Below are positions 59,115 to 64,000 of a DNA stretch of 64,000 nt, in pieces. The stretch's first letter is position 1; every line of letters begins with the position of its first letter. The notes beneath the pieces are model-generated. The model was not told where the DNA came from. It searched no databases and saw only the letters and a list, made by a program, of their open reading frames with translations. The stretch covers positions 62,001-126,000 of the forward strand of contig QNQO01000830.1 of NCBI GenBank assembly GCA_003290165.1. The letters run 5' to 3'. This DNA comes from Berberis thunbergii (lineage: Eukaryota > Streptophyta > Magnoliopsida > Ranunculales > Berberidaceae). Made by a program: the position numbers and the translations under genes.

Positions 59115-60777
59115 GCAAGATTTACATTACATAAGTTACAGGCCAAAAAAGAAAAGATGGATTCATTACCTGATCCATCTAAACGAGTTTAGATGAAACA
59201 ACTCAACAAAGAAAAATATGGACCAAGACGAGAATAAAGACAAAAGAAATATGTCAAGGATTAACAAAAAATTAGAACTAACGATTTTAGACCGACAAAA
59301 GAATAATCTGCTAAAAAAACAAGATCAGAATACTTAGCAAACCAATATCCAACAATTGGCAATTAGCCAACCATAAAATCATGAGCCAAAGAACCGATAT
59401 CAATTACATAGTAAAAAGACGAGAAAACTCTAGCTTCAAGGAAGAGAATACTTAGCAAGGTAGTTGATTTAAATCTTAAATTCCATCTATACTATTTAAT
59501 AATAGCATACAAACAATTATAAGAAATAATAATAACGATTAAACAGAGTAGAGAGAAAGAAAAATTTTAATGGAAGAGAGAGGACATAGGGATTGGGGAC
59601 AGGGAGGGCAAATAATGTCAGGTCAAAAGTTGTCTTAGCATTGAATCAATACTTGAACCATTTCTAAAGTCTTACGCTGCAACCTGTAAATTATTTATAA
59701 ATGTAAATTATTTATAAAGTATTGGTATGAACTGATACTTGAGGATAATTCTTGATTGGAACAAAATATCTGATGGAGATCTCCATCAGTGTCCATTAGC
59801 TCAGCGAGAGTCTCCTCCCATAATAGGCAACAATATACAATTTGGAAAAGTTGGAGAAACTACTCACATAATGGGCACTCCCACCAACTTGAGTTTCATG
59901 CTAAACCATCCAAATCTGTAACTCTGTTTTGTTTGGAACCCACAACCTATATCACCAAACAAAATTAGATACTAAAAACCAATCAACACAAGTTGATCCA
60001 ACTCCAAACAATTTTACATATATACCAGTATCCTGGTCAAGGGAGAGAAACTAAATCTGCCCAAAGAATAGAAGAGGTTTTCTTCTTTTCCCCTCTGAGT
60101 CTCAGCTGGATCTGTGTGTGGAAGAGGAGACTATCAAGTATAAATGTAGTGTTTACAGGTTGCCAAAGGTGTGCTAAAATATATACTGAAACTTTTAGAT
60201 TTAAAAGCTACAGACCATAAACAAACACAACTTTTATTTGTTATATCAACGAATGAATAAAATCGTCAGTTTGAAATTAATAGACCCCAAGAACCAATAA
60301 TTGCAACCTTAATTCAGACAGGAAAACAGAACCACTTCACTCGATCATAATCCTTGAACAGAGAGAATTGGCCTCCACTTTATTCAACGAGAGTTTAACA
60401 TAGACTATAAGAAAACATCAACACCTACCTCATTCTAACTATTACTGACATCAATCTATGCTACGATAATAGGGTTCTTCACAAATCTGCCATAATTCCT
60501 AAATCAGCCTAGTCGTGGAAGCAACAGGGAAGATAATATCTCCGTCAAGGAGAGGAAGACATATTATCTAGCAACTTTTGAATAGGATCCATCCAGGCTC
60601 TTTAAACATTTAACAACAACATGAGCAAACTAAAAAATATATGGTTATAAGAGTAAGAAACAAGAAAGTTGACAGTCACACATTTTTTGACTGAAAATAA
60701 ACATTACATTAAGGACCTGCATAGGATAAGCAATGAAACTAACATGCATATTCAACCACAGCACTAAAAATTTGTAC
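59115..60777. other. Between kinase and PEX11 pieces, nothing recognised
   Basis: AT-rich sequence. Short open readings at 59739-59921 and 59993-60220 match nothing I know. The missing later exons of PEX11 were looked for here and not found. Confidence 0.45.
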
Positions 60778-61239
60778 CTTTCCAAGTAAAACGATTGGAA
60801 GCGGTGTTCCTTTGGTAGGTAAGCTTATAAGAGCATGCAAGTCATTGACAGTGCAGTTGATGACGCAAACATGAGAAAAATCATTTTTTTGTGGATAAAT
60901 TATGAAGTAAACTGAATGAGGTCATGATGGTTTATTCAAATGCGAAAGAAATATCACAATCAGAGAAGCTACCAGAAGTGAAAAAGATAACCAAAAGACG
61001 ATCCAATCTCAAGGGTAGTGAGACGAAAACAAACAAACTTACCTTAAAAAGATGAAAAACTTTTCATGCAAATCTAGTTGATTTGTCAACATTTTGGGTT
61101 GTACCAGGTTCTCCATTGCTCACAAATTTCGAAGCATATTGTATTGCCCTGCATATCTTATCCCTTGCTTTGGCCTTGTTCAAATACAAAACCAAAAGAG
61201 CAAGCTCTGCTCTGGTGGCATCTAAAGTACTCATTTTAC
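60778..61239 (-). pseudogene. PEX11: PEX11 (peroxisome division protein) pseudogene, first two exons
   Basis: PEX11 proteins are peroxisomal membrane proteins that elongate and divide peroxisomes. Exon 1 (61043-61234) encodes MSTLDATRAELALLVLYLNK, ARDKICRAIQYASKFVSNGE and PGTTQNVDKSTRFA, then a TGA (61064-61066) where homologues have Arg, then KVFHLFK before donor GTAAGT. Exon 2 (about 60778-60850) encodes VNDLHALISLPTKGTPLPIV, LLGK before GTACAA; its acceptor reads CAC where CAG is expected. The rest of the approximately 235-residue protein is not found to the left. The nonsense codon, damaged acceptor and missing exons all argue for a pseudogene of the PEX11C/D/E group. Confidence 0.82.
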
Positions 61240-61659
61240 CTGCACAGGAAAAGCAAATTTGAACATCATCTTATTTCCCTGTTTAAATTTTCAGCATGCT
61301 TTTTAGACGAAATTTATTAGGTAAAAAATTTTCTAGTAAAGGTTTTGACTACAAAAATAGTAAACATTCAGTCCCAGTTCCAAATTTACTTCTAGTATTC
61401 ATCTTGTAAGAGTACAGAAGTGACAAGATGTAAGTAGAACACGTGTATTTCTCGCCTGAAAATTTGTTACTAAACAAATACCTTGATGAGTAACAAATTA
61501 GTAATCAATTATGACTGCACAGTTTTACTATCATTAGGAAGCCCCTGGGTGTTGCTGGTGGAATCAATTAGTAATACATGTTTCCACTTAATTCCAGCTC
61601 CCTTGGTAGTAACAGTTATGTTATGCACATACCACTGAACAAAAGGGTCTAATCTCATC
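61240..61659. other. Sequence to the right of the PEX11 exons, nothing recognised
   Basis: On the minus strand this lies upstream of the PEX11 start; the acceptor TGTGCAG at 61240-61246 suggests the original gene had a leader intron here. Confidence 0.4.
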
Positions 61660-62094
61660 TTATAAACTACGATGCCACAGAAATTGGCAAGAACGCAAGC
61701 TTGTTTATTTCTAAACTTGTCACTGAGTTGGGTAAGAAAAAAGTGTGGCCAGGACCCATATCACCCCAGTCCTTCACCAAATCAACTATTTTGAGTCTAT
61801 CAACACCAACAAAAGCAGGGTAGGTTAGATACACTCCAGTCTTGTTTGTTGGTACCCATAAGGAACCTGTGAGCCATTTCGTATTGGCAGTCCTGTCAAT
61901 GCAGAAAATAATCTTATGTTAATTACTACGAAAGAAAGAAACTAGCCAATGTATAAGAACATTGATTGGACAACGGATAATATATATGATTCATTAACTG
62001 AAGATTGATGAAATAAAAATACCTTTGCATGGAAGGTAGAGGCTATAACAAGAAAAACCAGGAAGAAGAGCAACATTGTGAACTTAGCCATATT
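61660..62094 (-). other. Possible two-exon fragment with a signal peptide, unrecognised
   Basis: From an ATG at about 62090 the minus strand reads MAKFTMLLFFLVFLVIASTF then HAK before donor GTATTT, a good secretory signal peptide. After TTGACAG (about 61896) comes TANTKWLTGSLWVPTNKTGV and YLTYPAFVGVDRLKIVDLV, ending in a stop near 61665. The exon phases do not join cleanly with the splice sites I chose, so this is a damaged or misjudged gene. Family unknown. Confidence 0.3.
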
Positions 62095-63239
62095 GGATCA
62101 CAAAAGACTGAATGTTACTACAAAAGCCAAGGATTCTGACTAGTACAGATCAAATAATGAATGTAAACCATGACGTGTAATTATAACATAAGGGGAATGC
62201 CTAACCACCTGCATGTACAAGTGCAATAAGCTTTACTGAATTTGATTCCAACTATAAAACCACTAGTAGAGGCTAGTAAATTATGAACTACTGCACAATC
62301 TAAAACAAAGACTCGGAACAAACTTTTTGAAGATTGAAGAAGCTTCAATGGCATAACAAGTATGCTCCTATGCAACCACAAATTGAGTCCCAAATAACAA
62401 AAGCAAATAGTGACTAACACATCTAGCTCTTTAGCGTGATCTGTCATATCATATACATATTGTTGTCCTGAGAGTACTCAGGGCAAGAACCTATTTCACA
62501 ATGAAAATTATCACAAACCCAGCAAATAGTGACTGAATTTGCAGCACTTAAGAAGGTTTGTATGAAGTAACCAACAACATGGTGTATGACAATTAGTCTC
62601 AAGTCTCGACCAGAAAAGGCTGAAAAGCACACTCCCAGTTGGTGTTTCTGATTTCAAGCAATGAAACCCACACCTACAATGCAAATCTAAATGCAGTTCA
62701 ACAAAGGTTTTTATGACTTTGTAAATTTTAAGTTCGTGTCAGCCGACAGACCACTGAAATAATATGTCCATGGTCTAGCCTATTTGGAGATGTGGGAAGA
62801 TGGTGGTCATGGCCGAGGTTGTGCAGTCGGGTTAGCTGGACTTAATTGGGCTCATAGATATATACATACCTTGGATTGGGCTCGGGTTAATCACCCTGGC
62901 AAGCCTTACTCATACAACAAGATGGCGTTGGTGGAATGTGGAAACTACAAACCCATACCAAAATGTCCTCTTAGAAGCATGGGAGTGGTAGAGAGTGGCG
63001 AGTTATGATGGAAAATAGCATTACCATGATGTACACAAAGAACATTGGAACAGATAATTCACCGCATGATATATGGAAGGCCTGTCATTGTTTTCTCCCA
63101 ATCTAACTAATTTCTGCTCCATGCATGCATGTGTGTGTTTAGTTTAGAGATAAACTGGGATTGAATTGTCCGTAAAATCAGATCAAAATCAACCAAATGA
63201 GAGACAGAGCACTGAATATCTAGATATATTGGAATCAGC
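62095..63239. other. No gene recognised
   Basis: AT-rich sequence. A plus-strand reading 62784-63008 is open but matches nothing I know. Confidence 0.4.
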
Positions 63240-63335
63240 CCTACTTGGTGAAACAACTCTAGCTAAGAGGAGATCTGCCAATCTATCTGCGAGTGTGTTG
63301 TCTTCCTCTGGGACAGTTATACTCTACATGATGTG
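63240..63335 (-). pseudogene. RNase H-like retroelement scrap
   Basis: The minus strand reads VPEEDNTLADRLADLLLA, like the V.RE.N..AD.LA end of RNase H in plant LINEs. It is very short. Confidence 0.35.
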
Positions 63336-63679
63336 ATGCATTAGCAAACCTCGATCACATTTTTTAATTACTTAGAAGATCTGAAAACGACTCATCTACT
63401 CACATCACATTGACACACGGATTATGCAAGTTTCCTCCAACTTTCAACAAAATTAATGAGAAATAAATAGAAAGAAACATGTCTTTCTTCTCTAACAGGA
63501 CTTAAATCAAACAGTTAGTGTTGGACACAAGGATTGCAGAGCATGTAGATAAAATAAAATAAAAAACAATTTAAAAATTAAAAAAAAAAAATCAGAGATG
63601 TCACATTTGATTCTAAACTTCAGAGAAGGTTATGAAGAAATTTAGAATAAACTTCAGAGAAGTCACATAAATAAATTAC

Positions 63680-64000
63680 CTTTGCTTGGATTCTCTTTTC
63701 TCACCACGAATTGATTATGAAGAAATTGACTAACACTAATCAATGATCTCAAATCAAATTCGTCCCTAAAACACAAAGAAATTACGAATAGAGAGCAAGT
63801 TAAGGTTCACAATCTAGTTGAAATTCATACATGAAAACGGAGAAATTATAGAGGTATGCACCTTCCTTGCTTTCAATTGAGACTGAGTTCTAGAGGAGCG
63901 AGCAGGAGAGATCAATCGAGAGTGAAGACGAGATCAATCGAGAGTGAAGAAGGGATCTTCCATGAAATCGATGGAAAGATGCGCGAAATCTAGACTGCAA
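63680..64000 (-). other. Leader-like exons at the right edge
   Basis: The minus strand shows a CT-rich, leader-like block (from beyond 64000 to 63862) ending AAG before GTGCAT. A second block (63680-63765) sits between acceptor TGTTTTAG and donor GTAATT. Neither has a long open frame, so they look like 5' untranslated exons, possibly of the PEX11 locus or of the unrecognised signal-peptide gene. A 22 bp tandem repeat (GAGATCAATCGAGAGTGAAG) lies at 63909-63951. Confidence 0.3.

Noticed and set aside
62784..63008. 74-codon plus-strand frame
   Set aside because: No similarity recognised and no supporting gene structure.

Overview
The window looks like nuclear DNA of a flowering plant. It is AT-rich, has GT-AG introns, and carries plant-type transposable elements of nearly every class. 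A single host gene dominates it. The species cannot be told from the sequence; the protein reads like dicot or early-diverging eudicot homologues, judged from memory only.

Positions 1 to 43178 (minus strand) hold most of the gene for Mediator subunit 23 (MED23), the transcription co-activator subunit. Eighteen coding exons were placed by following the reading frame across GT-AG junctions. They give 4,336 coding bases (1,445 codons plus one base), and the frame is uninterrupted. The last part of the protein, roughly 160 residues by comparison with known plant MED23, lies to the left of position 1. Exons fill only about a tenth of the gene. Introns 3, 4, 5 and 14 are 5.0, 3.7, 10.3 and 10.6 kb.

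The large introns are filled with mobile DNA. Intron 14 (4229-14870) has two long-TIR elements, a 104 bp tandem duplication, and a large inverted repeat whose loop holds a tRNA-derived SINE. Intron 12 has another long-TIR element. Introns 8, 5 and 3 carry LINE fragments in both orientations. Intron 5 also has an internally deleted Ty3/gypsy element with a GGACT target duplication, and a solo LTR. Intron 3 has a 1.03 kb hAT-like element carrying a piece of an ATP sulfurylase gene.

Upstream of MED23, 43520-46834 is a Mutator-like element with a CACTA-like element nested inside it. It begins about 340 bp from the MED23 start codon. Next come a long inverted-repeat element (48735 to about 50250) and a minus-strand Ty3/gypsy element (51448-56263) with a tandemly duplicated gag segment and a truncated 3' LTR.

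The right end (58.8-64 kb, minus strand) holds broken host-gene pieces: a MAP-kinase fragment, a short CDK-like fragment, a two-exon PEX11 pseudogene, an unrecognised signal-peptide exon, and leader-like exons at the edge. I see no conventional new multi-gene system. The most notable items are the gene-fragment capture by the hAT-like element, the shared architecture of the long-TIR elements, and the cluster of broken gene pieces at the right end.
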